Source: Ascidia mentula
Lineage: Eukaryota; Chordata; Ascidiacea; Phlebobranchia; Ascidiidae
Direction: 5' to 3'
Assembly (NCBI GenBank): GCA_947561715.1
Contig: OX387200.1
Span: 1,738,501 to 1,802,500, forward strand
DNA length: 64,000 bases
Below, piece by piece: positions 28,301 through 41,200 of this stretch. Under the pieces are notes generated by a model, which did no database searches, was not told where the DNA came from, and worked only from the letters and a program-made list of their open reading frames with translations. How positions within the stretch are numbered: the first letter of the stretch is position 1; every line of letters starts with the position of its first letter. The position numbers and the translations under genes were made by a program.

Positions 28301-31300
28301 ACCGCCTGCCTGTGTTTCGTATCGCCGTTTGACGGGGATTGAATTATAAAAGATTTTGTATTTTCAGCTACAAAAACTTATATTTTCAACCAAATGCGTT
28401 GCACAATTGTGAAGTTGCAGGCAAATATTGGAATTGTACCTCGGTAACTTGACTCTAAAACAACACTCGGTAATTTAATTACATCCACCGACGAACGCCT
28501 TTGCGATATATCCATGTTTATTTTTACCAAGGCCATCTTTTCAAAAAGCTTTTAAATATAACATGCTGGTAAATTGCATGTTTGGGAATAATTATTTACC
28601 ACTAAATTAATGTACAACATCCTCCTATAATTTGTCAAGCCTATAAAAATGCAAAGTGTACCAAAGACAAACAACAAGTATCAAATAATTTAATTACAAA
28701 AAGCTTTTTCCGCTGACTTAACCGCTTAGTTTCTATTTGTAAAAAAAACACAGTGAAGTCATTTGCAGTATGATGTTTATGGACACAACATTTCCCGGGC
28801 GCTAAAACAAACACAAAGTCGACTATTCTGCGTTAAACTGTTTTCGCACGTCTGGAAAATCTGCAGACAGAAGAGAAAGCGTACATGAGTTGACGCCATG
28901 TGTCAAGGTTATATTTGCAGAAGTATTTTCTGTCAAATCTTCATCATTTTTGGACGTTGCGGCGTTGTTTGCCCCCGAGGTCGTTAGTAAAATTTTCAAT
29001 TTTCTATTTTCTTTTCCATTTCCAACCCACGGCGCCTACATAATTGTTAAAGGCTCTTTGTGGCCGCCTGGAATGAACAGTTTTGTGCTGAGATAGGTTT
29101 TTAAAGGTAGGTTCCATCTTTTAATTTGTTCGTGGCTTCAATCCGGTTTAGACTTTAGTGTCATGATGACTTTATTGTGTCACCCTTTCAATTGGTATGT
29201 TTAGGATTTAAACCAGAATCAGACACTATTTTACCCAACAAATTAGTCTCAAATTGCATTAAACAATCTATTTGCGGGTGACAACAATGCCAACGTTTGA
29301 GTCACAAAGTCAGAAACAGATTATTATCAAACTCTACAACGCATAATGTCTTTCGTGTGATAAATACTACCCACGCCCATCTCTGTAGCGCGTCGCACCG
29401 CAACAGTACGTAAGAAACAGGTTTCAATAAACTAATCCTTCATGCCAATTTTATGCTCAATAACGGGTCAGTATAGATTATATATCGTAGATTTAATCGA
29501 AAGCGTTTAGTACGGCAAGTATCGCATTATATATTGCACAGGTTTTTGTGTACATTGTTTTTCTCCTTTCTGATGCGATTAAAAAAATCTTCCAACGAGT
29601 TTAGAAAACCCTTCGCATTGTGTTGTCGACAATTGGACCACGCTACGCATCATAAGCGACGCAAAGTGACGTCATTGCGCACTGTACAAGGCGTGGTACG
29701 TCAGTTTACGTCGGCTATTAAGGGATAGTTTACAAAGGTCAGTTGACATCCTGCACCTTAAATCCACGCCCAGCTATTTTAATGTCGTCGTTGAACCGAC
29801 AAACTTGTGGTGAAAGTCGTTCAAGGGCAAATTCTTCTTCCCACAAACATGTTTTTTTGCGGTTGGAGTTTCACCGAAAGCAAGTTTGTCGTTTGCGAAA
29901 TGTTCGTTTCCAGCAAGAATCTACACTTGTGTTTTGTGACCCGGATTTAAAACCTTTGTGGAGTTTTAAAATCGTTAATTCATGTGGAGTTTGTGGTAAT
30001 GCAAGCAAATATCAAAGATGTTGGTGTTGTTCATATGATTTTGCATCAACTTCTCAACTGACAAACGTGTTAACGATTTTAAAGGACATAAGTAATAAAA
30101 TAAGCAGGAACGTTATTACATTACTGGCTTAAAAGCCTTGGATCATTTGTAGTTTAAAAACAAAAAAAATTCGGTTGATTGAATGTGACGTTGAACGAAC
30201 CTGAATGACCCTACGTCGACCAGCAGCGGATCGATTGAACAATGTGCGAATCGCAATACGAATGGGAGTGGATTGGACATTCCAAAGCAAATCGATGCCA
30301 ACGTTTTAGACGTCATGTTATAAAGACGTCTCGGCTGTGGGGTTGAAACGGTTTTTGCTGGTAAGTAATAAGATACGAGTCGACTGCACAAGATGCTGTT
30401 CAAAGCTATGCTGATAGCATCGCTAAAGCAAGCATGAAAACTCTTCGCGGTTGTGAATAATTTGCCAAACTAGGGTGATAGGCGTTCGAATCTGAAGGTT
30501 TGAAGGAGAAAAAGTTGTGGGAATCATCAGTTTTTAGATCAGGGACTTGGTCGATTTAACATATATGAGGTTTTCATATTACAGTTTGTAGTCCGCGATA
30601 TTGTGTACCAATGAAGGATAGGCCCCAAATTTAACTGAGCCATGCACTTTTTTCTGCGGTTTGATATCACGCAATGTTATTTGCTTGGTGGAATTGAAGG
30701 GCTTGTTTCTTAATATTGAAAACCTTTTACGGCGACGGTCCAAAAATCTGCTACGTGACAGATGACATATAATGTCTGACATGGGAAGAATGATGAGCTT
30801 GGAAATGTATTGTTAGTCGATTCCAAGAATCATTCTCCATTCTGTTAAAATCGGCGTGACGATACTTTTTACCACAAACATGGAAACGTTTATTGCCAGC
30901 AGGTGTCTTAAAGTGAAATGCATTTGTCTGGTAAGAAAGTTGACAGATTTTAACTTGCATGCTTGTGTTTTTAAATGGGGTAGACAACGTTTTCGCTCGG
31001 CAAAGTGAATATTATTCTAGAAAACGATAAAAAATGCAAATTGTGATTGGTATAAAGGAGAATTATTGTCACATTCCTTGATAGTTTTAACAGTTTGTCG
31101 ATTTTGATTCAAATCAATTTGCACCGCAACAGTCCCTTTTTGCTATTGTATGTCAAAGATTCTTTTTAAACGCTTACGTGCCATCGTCTACGCGCTTGAC
31201 TTGATCTAAATAGAAGCAATGCTTGAATCTGTCAAGGGTCGTTTCGTCTCAATTAATCAGTCCTCGAGCTCACGAGCACAGCGAATGTCTCGCTTTTCAC

Positions 31301-34300
31301 GCTGGCTTTAGACTCAAATCGCGCGGCTCAGTTTGCCACAAAGCCAGTAACCTGTAAGCTTTTGTCCCATTTGATCTGCCAGAATTTACTTGTAAACAGG
31401 CGAGGAGGCGCCTGAACATCGTGGGATTTCGGGAGCTTACGGCCTCACGAAATGTTGTTCCGAAGGTGCAATGATGCCCGCATGGCATTTTGCTTCGTGA
31501 TAAATGAGAAAGTCTTGACTCCGATTTCTCGGTTTTGTGGGTTTGGTTCAAAAATCTCGTTACACAGGCTTATGTTGCAGAAAAGGTTCAGCTTATTATT
31601 GAACTTGAAGTTTGTACTTTGAGAACGAAAACCGATTGTTAGTACTCAAAGAAAAGTGGGTTAACTTGTGGAGGACTTAAACGTCAGTTCAATTATTTAA
31701 TGTTTTAAGATGTATTTTAAAGCTAAAGAATAGTTTTGCATTGTTTGTCTCAGAAATTTACTAAGCAGTCAATTACTTGTTGACGTTATATCCAATATTT
31801 TACCGAACAAAATAGCAACAAATGCATAATAAAGGTGATTTTGCATTCTGAATCCATTTGAATTATTCAGTTGTGGTGATTGTGAGCAGATCGGCATGTA
31901 AGTCTTTGTAATCATTTAAGATAAGACTGCCGCATAAACGTTATCAATCGGTTTGCACTTTAACTTTGTCCTTATCGTCAGACGATACAAACACGCACAC
32001 ACCCTAATGCCAACATATGGACGGTTTAATGTGCAAACATTTTCCCGCGAAGATAAACAAATACCTTGAAAGGATTTTGCACAAGCGAGGGGGAAAAAGG
32101 CACTTGGCACCTGCCGAGGGCCTCTCTCGTTTCCTCGCGTGTTGTGGTTCAACTTTTACACATGGCTCGATTTCGGCCGCTTCTTATCCTTGTCAATCTC
32201 TCACTGGACGAAAACCTTTTTCTCGACGCTTATTTACGAGCAGACAGTGGTTGGTGGTCGGCAGTCGTTGCGAAGACAGGAGTGAGGTTAAAGTCGTGCG
32301 TTGTTTTGTTATGGTTTTAAGCAGTCGGTGTAAGTGGTGCTAGGATGCGGCGGTGGTAATGTTAATGTATTGCGGGATAGGTAGAAGTATTGATGGGAGA
32401 TAATTGGATATATTAACACGGATGTGTGGATAGTTGTTTTTACAATGAAAGAAGTAGCGAGTACTTGATTTCAGACCGACTTTCGAAGGTTCTCAAACTT
32501 AAACGTATTTATCGTAACTTATATTGAAGCCAGTCCTGAATTTGTTGAAAACTTATCTCTGGTTACATCTCAGATGACGTCACACACAAGTGCAACGAAA
32601 AGAAATTTAGTTTCTCAGTGAAATCTGGCTACGGTAAAACACAGCGGACTTACCGTAGGCTTGTAGCAGCCTAAATCCTGTTTAAGCCGAAACTATTCGT
32701 CGTTAATTCGATAGAGAGGTGGAGGTTTCCAGACATTTATTTCCAGTATGTTGGTGTCTGCTGGCGAGGTAAACCCGACCAGACTCCAGAATATACAAAT
32801 GACCTCATGCTGCCTTGTACCAATTGACGATGTGTCAATATGAGTTGTTGGTCGTGATAAGGTTGGTATTTAGTGGATCGCGATAAGGTTTCGTGTGTCA
32901 CAGTTCAGGTGAATTTGTACCATTTGTTGATGTTAGTTCATTGAGTAAGACAATGCTTATAGGTCAGTGGGAGAGGTTTTGCATTCAAGTAAATAAAAAT
33001 TAATCAATATTTGTTTGTAGAGGGTTTACATTAGACAAACCGTATACCAACCAACTATAGCAAATCGTAGAAAAACATAGCAGGAATTAACGAAACGTGA
33101 AAATATTCTTGGGTATTTGCAGAAAATTCGTTCTTAGTTACTTCATGCATACAAAGATGAAAACATATGAGTGTCCTTGAAAGTAGTGCGGAATATCGTC
33201 GCCAGACATTAGTCAGATATCAATAGGTTATTAAATACTCGTGTTTTATGGTTGATGTAAAAAATGTCAAATATTAATATAAAATGAGACATGGTGTTAT
33301 GCGCAACTGCATCGTATTCAAGACACGTGGGTTTATTTCAGTTACGGAGGCGTGTCTGACGGTCAGTGCGAATGTTGTCGGTCGAAGGCTGCCCGCACTT
33401 TGTTTGTGTATTTCACGACGAGTTTCTGCGAGACGAAAAACATTTCGTTGCCCGCCTACTGCCGCGTCTCGCCGTTTTATGACCCGGGCCTGGATATAAA
33501 GTGGCGACGCCGTGTTTAGATGTTTCATATCTGCGCTGTTGCTTCTGCAGTTAGTTGCTTTGAGTATCAGTTGCCAGTGTGTACAGAATTGGTAAATTTG
33601 TGCAAAAACGTAGTGGACTTTTTTCCCACGGTTTTCGCGTACTTGCTTTTGTTGCATTGAGAAATCTTGAGGTTTGTTTTAGTTGAGATAAAAGTGGAGG
33701 CAAACGTGTTTGTATCCCGTATTTTTGCAAAAAATGTTTTCGTCGGACAAACACATAGAAGAAATAAGTGTTCCAAATCGACTCAAACGTTTCAGAGAAA
33801 TTAGATTTGAATAAAATGTTCACCAAGTGTCCGTTCCACTTGTATTATTGCTGCGGCGTATGCAAGGGTTGTGCAAAGGTTATTGTTCCACATTTCTTCA
33901 TATGTTTGGGGTGTTGACGTAACAGAGCGACAATAACTGCATTTGGGGCTGCACGAGCGGCACCACAATCATACGTCAAAATTTACAACTGTCAAATTCC
34001 AATTAGCGAAAAGGGCGTCACCATTACGACAAAGCACAATGCATAATGGATATCGTTGGAAATACAACCAGTTCAAATACTGGTCAAATAAGAGATGTGC
34101 CTCAGAGTTGGATTTTTTTTCGCCCAATGGAAAACTTTCCTTTGTTTTAATTTCTCGTCACTTTAAAATTTTAGAAACCTTGACCATAAATTTGTTTCTC
34201 GTGTTTTTTCGTGGAATCTGTTAAAAAAACAACCTTAAAATTCCTACATAAATTCTGTGTTTTTAACGAATGTTTTTTGCTTCTTCGAATTCATGACCCC

Positions 34301-35219
34301 AACCTACAGGGCAACTCAAGTCACGAACTTTTAACAAATAAGCGCGCGCAGGCCACGGCAAATATTGGTTAGCTGTCGGTTGTGTGACAATCCAGTCTGT
34401 TGACAAGCTTCATCTCAAATAAACGCCGACTTTTTTCGATTGTTGTGAAACATCAATTTCTCGGATCGACTGGAACCGAAGGAGGCCCGCATCGGCCCAT
34501 TTTGACGCTGTAAATTTATTACAACCAGACGATTCACGTCTTTCACAACGGAAATTGTAAACCTGTAAATTCGTCTTTTATTCATGCGAGGTCTAACGTC
34601 GAAGACAGATAATTTCGAGTGGTTTTTGGAAGTTTTATGGAGGCCGACCGTGGCGCCTAAGGGCGATTTTAAAGTCAAGGAAACAACAACATGTTTGGAA
34701 GTTTGAAAAATGATATCTACTGTGGCGGAGTGACGTGATTGGTCAAAATAAATCACGTGGGTTTGTAACAAAAATACTTTTCACAGATGTTCGTCGGGTT
34801 GACTTTAACTTTAAACACGTTGGATTTCCTGTATAAACAAAAGGTCTGAACGCGGTTGGTTTAGGATCTGAAGGCAAGTGTGAGGTAATGTTTACAGTTA
34901 GAACACGAGCGTTGATTTTTGCGGAAATCCCTTAGTCAGGAAATCGGCCAATTTCACCGAAGTCTTTCCTGTGGTAACTTTTGTGCTCCGCTGGTCAATT
35001 TATTTTACAATCAGGTTTTTGTATGAGAATAATTTACAATCTGCGCAACTTCTTTGCTGAAATGCCCACACTTATGTTTTGCTTAGGAATAATATGTCTG
35101 ACGTCACTCAATTAAAGGTCCCAAAGCGCTTCGGTAAAATCTACAATAGAAGACCACATTGTACGTGTTTGAATATACTTGGGCAAACCAGCATTCAACT
35201 TTATCTTTCTTTCTTGCAG

Positions 35220-35295
35220 CGTCAGTGATTAGATGGTAGTAAGTAGTGATGTAAGTTTTAACTTTACCGTCAAAGCACAAAGTTTGTCAACAAAC
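35220..35295 (+). promoter_or_regulatory. 5' leader and splice acceptor of the RAS-like gene
   Basis: A polypyrimidine tract followed by ttgcag ends at 35,219, immediately before the first in-frame ATG (35,233). This is either the 3' end of a 5' UTR intron or a trans-splice acceptor. A second in-frame ATG at 35,296 gives a start (MRRYSL) closer to the usual RAS-like N-terminus. Confidence 0.55.
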
Positions 35296-38200
35296 ATGCG
35301 GCGGTACAGTCTGAATAACAACAACAACAACAATGCGAGCAACAACTCGACACAACCACCTGTTCGACTTGTTGTCCTCGGTGACAGAAACGTTGGGAAA
35401 TCCGGTAAGTTTCATTATGATGGAATATTTCACTACTATGGCCAGAATGTTGGCAACCTTGACTAAAAGAATTGTGACATGATTTGGAAAATTTTATTTC
35501 AATTTAATGTTTCAAATATGCGAGCAAGATGAATCAAAACGTTGTTCAGCGAATCGGAAGAAATCGGTTCATTAAAAAGCATTTCCGGACGCATAAAAAT
35601 GCCGTGAAACAAACTGTGTACAAAGTCAACTTGCAGTCCAAAGCAAAGTCGTGTTTTCCCAAAAACAGGAATCGCTGCCAATTGCACAACAAACCATGCA
35701 TTGCGTGACAGCACAAGCAAACCGTACGCTCGCCTTGTCATATCGTGGCATGCGCAAAGTGGTATAACACTACAAATTAATAAACCTGTCGCGTTCTGAA
35801 CGTTGCGCGCGAGGCCGTCACTATCAGACCACCTGTCAATCATAAGCTTAAACCTCTCATATCACGGGAAGCAATCTCAAGATTTTAGGGTGCTTCTTAG
35901 TGCACGTTCCACAGGACGTTCTCCCACGTTTCACTGATCTCTGAATTACGAATAAAAAACTAAAACTATATTTTTTATGTACAAGCTATAGAGCCAATTG
36001 GATATTAGTTTAAATTGAAATAGTTTTAGCTTTGGTTTTGAAATATTGCCGCGTATTGAATCGCGTAAGTTCGGAGGTTATTCGCCAAAGTGAGACACGT
36101 GGAAAGTGCTGATTTCAGGTTAGATATTGGGATTTCCTAAACCGCTTTAATGTGTGGGATAACACCAAGAATCGTATTTTACTCATCGAATTTTGTGACC
36201 ATACTAACTGTGAGGTATCGTTTGCACTTAATCCTAGCCCACGAATACAGCAAGATCATACAGTGGGGTCAAACTAGCAGCAGGATTGAGACGAATCGAG
36301 TTGCATGTATGACCCTTCTTTAAAAGTCACATGTGAAACACCCGACTGCGAGTTCTAACTTCAGAACCACAAACAACATATTAGCGGGGATCGCGTGTTG
36401 TTGCTATGGCAAAAAGTCGCTGCAGAACATTCCCGAATCTCTCCGGAATATATGGATTTGGTGGCCACGTGTCTATACACGCTCCAGCGGGCACGACTGT
36501 GTGGTCGTGTTTCACAAACTTCCGGGATATTTTCAACTAATGGCATTTCCCGCTTGCCATAACACGAAGCTCCACACAGCGGTCACAACATTCCAACTCC
36601 CAACGTTAATGGATACGAAAGCTCGGCGCCAAACCGCTGACGTATGCTGATGATAATGCACTTTTGTTACGTCACACCAGACTGCGAGTTGACCAATCAG
36701 ATAAAGAGCTCACTGGGTCCATTGGTTTTATCTGTGTGTCAGTTGGGCTTAGCGGGACATCACATGGATTTTAAGCGTGACTAAACACGTTATGGACAAC
36801 TTTTAATTCTTCATGCAACCAACAAGAAATCTTCCTCACAAATCTTTCTCCTTCTGCGAAATTCGTATCTTCCCTGTAACCACAAGGGGGTTTATGTAAT
36901 GTTGTATATTTTTGATCCGACCGAAGGCTGAAATTGATCAAGAACATTTCCCTGGTTTGATTGCATCAAATAATTTTCCTTTTTCATTTTAAACGTGAAC
37001 AAAAAGGTAGTCATTAAACTACAATTAGAAAAAACTAGTAAGTTTTAAAAAGTCAAATCGTGGTAAATTTGTAAATTTGTTGTGAAACTAGATTTGTGGA
37101 AAAACACATCTCGCAAACAACGACAGTGAAAACCCCGCTAAATTTTTCCTCGGAATCACTTTTCTCAAAGTCACGCTCATTTTCACACAGATACAAAACA
37201 CCAATTGATTTTGAACTAGTATCAAACTCTAAACTCGCTCAAGCGTATCAAAACGTCACTGAAATGACGTCAGTGATTGTGTTTGCGCTCGAATTGATTC
37301 GACAACATTTCCGGGTTTTTCATGGAGTCGAATGAGGACACATGAGGACTGCATACCTGTCGATGTTATTGCTGAAAAACATCGCTGTTTTATTCCGGCC
37401 TCAAACTTGTCCCAAGTGCTCTTACAGTTAATCTTGGCAAACAATTTTAAAATTGAGTGTCAAGAAATTGTTTGCACTTGATGGCAAGGACATGTGTCAA
37501 GCTTTTTGCCCGACGCCGCTGCGTCAACTGTCAAGTATTATTTGGAAAAAATCTTCTGTAGGCGGGGATTAAGTCGCGAAATCATCGCGCAGCATCTTTC
37601 TAAACAACGGGCTCAAAAAGAGACACTGGACCAACTGCCGATTGTAATCAATAACTCGCAGTTTCACCAATTACACAAACGCTAATCTCAACTTAAACAG
37701 AGCCTCCAGGGTTCTAATTAGGTTTCGGGTAATTGTACGTCGCCTACGTAGGCCGAAAGAAGTTGCCCGATAATTAAGCCACTTTGGCAGTAATTTATCC
37801 GGACGTACGGCCAGACGGTCAAAGTCTCTGATGGGGCCATCCACCATATAAGCTGTTGCTGGATATTCGTATAAGGCGCCAAACCTTGGTTTTAAATGCT
37901 AATTGTTGGAATATGATTCGTTTTTTTTAGTCTATTGGTCTAATGCATGAGAAAATATGTATGTTATGTGCTTCTATGACGTGGTGTATTTTTAAAGCAT
38001 TTATCAAGGAATGTCAACCGAAAATTTCTGGGAATGTAAGATATGAGAAATATTTCATTGAAATCCTTAAAATCGCCGGTTCATAAATAAACATAATCAT
38101 CATATATTCCCTTAATCCACACCACCAGTTCCCACCATCGTTTTTGTAAACAAAACGTCGTCACGAAAAATTCCGATAAACCAATTATTTGGCAATACAC

Positions 38201-41200
38201 CAACGACTGAAAGTGTGCAGTGGTACGGATTAGGTCGTGAGTATTTGTTCAACAACCGGCGGTTGTAAATCAAGAGTAGGAACGGCCATAACCTCGCCTA
38301 CGTTGCGCAATTATCGAATTTTAAACGATGACCACAATAAATTCTCGTAAAATGGAAGCAACGCCCAACCATAAAACACTTTGTCTCTGGTGGTATTTGC
38401 CAAGATGAGACTTACTGTTTTTGTCCTGTTTGAAGGAACAGCAGTTTTTTGTGTGTTTCTGTTTGTTTTTCGTTACTTTAATCCGTGAGTCATGTGACAG
38501 AAAAACTACTCAGAAATTACAATCCTTGGTGTCCGGAAATGTATTTTTTGGTCATCTCAAAGTTAGCTTTACAGTCATGTGCGAATATTGTGCACCATTA
38601 TAAGGAAACTCGTTAAATAAGAAAGGTCAAGATAGTTACATAAATATCGTCATTGTACTCCATTTTTTTTAATAAAACCAAGGCTATGAGATTTACTGCA
38701 GTTACTTGAATTCCACAGCACTCGAAACCATTTCTCAATTCATTGGGGTCGGTGTGGTCCTCTTACCCCAATTAATCCCTGCTTGTTTGTAAACACAAAA
38801 TTACCCAGACACCACCCCCCTTGCCCATGCCACCCATGTTAATCCCCATGTGTTGTTGTTGCAGCTTTGGTGGTCCGGTTTCTCACAAAGAGATTCATCG
38901 GCGAATACGTCTCAGGAACAGGTAATAAATCCTTCACTTTTATCTACGGGACGACACCGGGCCGTTTCTACCACCATCATCGCGCTGGACAGCATGTTAC
39001 ACGCAAGCATGCTGGCGCTGGCCCTTCGAACGTGCTGCATTTTTCATAGCGAGTCTCAGACAATAATCCCCCTGTTCTGGGCCTATGGTCTGGTGTTTAG
39101 ATAGAGCTTAATGGCAGCTTATCGAGGAGTAACGACCTCAACGTTTTCACCCTTCATTAGCTAGCGATGTGCGATTAATGTCTTGTGGTTTCTGACCTGA
39201 CATGTTTGGTAATTACACGCTTAATACTCTGTTATGAGCGGGTCATGGGGTCATCTCTACGGCGGAGAAGAAAGTGGTGCAAAATACCTTTGATAACTCG
39301 TTTGTTAACCCCGCCATACATGTGTCTGTTTAACATTTTGATTAATAACATAGCAATCGACAACTTGCTCACGCCGAAATATATATGAGACGGAACTTTA
39401 AACGTGATTAAGTGACTGCTACGTTGGTTGTTCCACAATAGAGGTTAAAGGTCAAGTGCGCTTCACTCGCCATACTCAAGTTCAATTTGTCGATCACAGA
39501 AATTTAAGTTAACTTTCAATATATCTTATTTTCCCACCTAGAAATCATCTACCAACATGAAGTAACCCTTGCTGGGAGTGCAGTGACAGCCGAGATATGC
39601 GACGCAGCTTCTTGCAAGGTGAATGACATTTACGGTTTTTAACAGATTCAAACCCGTGTGTTGTCCGGGCCCATTCTGGTCACGGTCCACTGAGCACGCT
39701 TGCCCACACTAATATACATTGATTTATGGCCGTGGATCAAAATTGGCGGCACCGGGTAACTAAGTTTACGAAGATAAACTGTTTGCTCGGGATTAATTCC
39801 AGTTGCTTTCAAGACACAATTTGTTGCTCCATCTTCTGAGCATGCCTCCGGTCTATATAACGTCGATGGTCTGTAATTTCTATGGGTATGTGGGATGGCC
39901 ACAGCAGCAAAGGCTTGTTGGTTGAATAAAGGAATTGAAAATTTAAAACTACATGTATTTTGTGAAATGCAGATGCTTCAAACCCAACGAAACTTGAACT
40001 TTCTGAAATAATCCAATCTATTTCCATTTATAACGAACACAACATGCATTTTGTTTATTAAACATCATTTCTCATACAATATTAATGACATGCGGTCGTA
40101 AAGCAGTTTAACCAAACACTTTTTGCTCTGTTGACGTCATCGTTTGATCTTTACTTGACGGATAAACAGTGTTTAATCTTAGGGAATGTCCCGGTTAGCA
40201 AATAATCAAATGTGACAATCCGAAGCGTCCACGCGCGTTGGTCAAACAAAATCTTGTTTTGCAACTTGTCGTGTGTTCCCGGAACCACGGTTAAAATAGA
40301 CACTGCGTTGGCAATACTTAAAAACTTTTGTCACATTGGTGACTGTGACATGTAGAACCGTACCAAGTTACGGATAAATCTGTATTCATTTACAATCCAG
40401 TGTAACGAAGCAAACATGTTTTCTCAACATTCGTTGCTTCAAAATTCTCATGTTTTTCCGACTCCTCAACCGCCTGGCCACCTATCACGCCATACAGCTA
40501 CCATATATCTCTGCGAGATGTTTAAGTTGCAATTAGCGGTGTGCTATTACTGTCAGTGGAGCGCCACACGGGCGACCACGGAAAATGGATTGCTCGAAAT
40601 TACTTTCCCACTCACACTCCCCCCTCTTCCCCCCAACACGATGTTTGTGGTTTTAAAAAGGCGTTTCAACTCGACTTTATGGAAGATGTTTTTTTTCGGT
40701 TGTGAAGAGTCCTGTCCTTGGTTCTTTGCCTTCAACACCTGTGTATATAACGCAAATATTAATGCAAGGGATGAAGTTGCGGGCGCTTAATTCGTGACAA
40801 ATCGTAATTAAGGCCTCGTAGAAACCTGAACGATTCCAGTTACCAACCACGTGGGCGGCAATCCTTACGAATGTATGTCCCTAGATAGGACTTACGCTTC
40901 CGATGTAGTTCCTTGACAAAAACGTTTTTCAAGTACAAATGTTCTTTTCAAATTGTCAAGTTGGAATGCAACAAATTTGCTGGTCTTCAGCAAAAACTCC
41001 ACCTAACTTTCCAAAAACTTTTAAAAGCTGAGCTTGTTCGAAGCGAGAATAGGTGGAAAAATACCGGCTCAATATACTTTAATGGTCTTGCAAAACCTAC
41101 ATCGGTTTGTTCAGTTCGGGATAATACAGAAACCAACCACCCGTAGCCACATGGTTGAGTGACGGGAGACAACCGACCCAAAGGACCCCCCTAATTCAGA

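Larger units (their letters stand above)
17951..35219. other. Long gene-poor region upstream of the RAS-like gene
   Basis: About 17 kb with no gene that I can support on either strand. The longest open frames (29,743-30,132 plus; 23,983-24,315 minus; 24,350-24,604 plus) show no domain, no codon pattern unlike their surroundings and no matching splice partners. Recognisable content is a foldback repeat at 18.6 kb, a 25-base tandem repeat at 19.3 kb and several ATF/CREB-like TGACGTCA sites (for example near 19,756 and 29,668, which share TGACGTCATTGCGC). A strong splice acceptor at 35,219 means that part of this DNA could be a 5' intron or the regulatory domain of the RAS-like gene. Confidence 0.55.

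Noticed and set aside
29743-30132. 129-codon plus-strand open frame, the longest in the gene-poor region
   Set aside because: Several Cys (CGVCGNASKYQRCWCC) hint at a zinc-binding shape, but no known domain fits and the codon use looks random; kept out of the gene list.
36333-36650. 105-codon open frame in intron 1 of the RAS-like gene
   Set aside because: No motif and overlapped by an open frame on the other strand; most likely chance.
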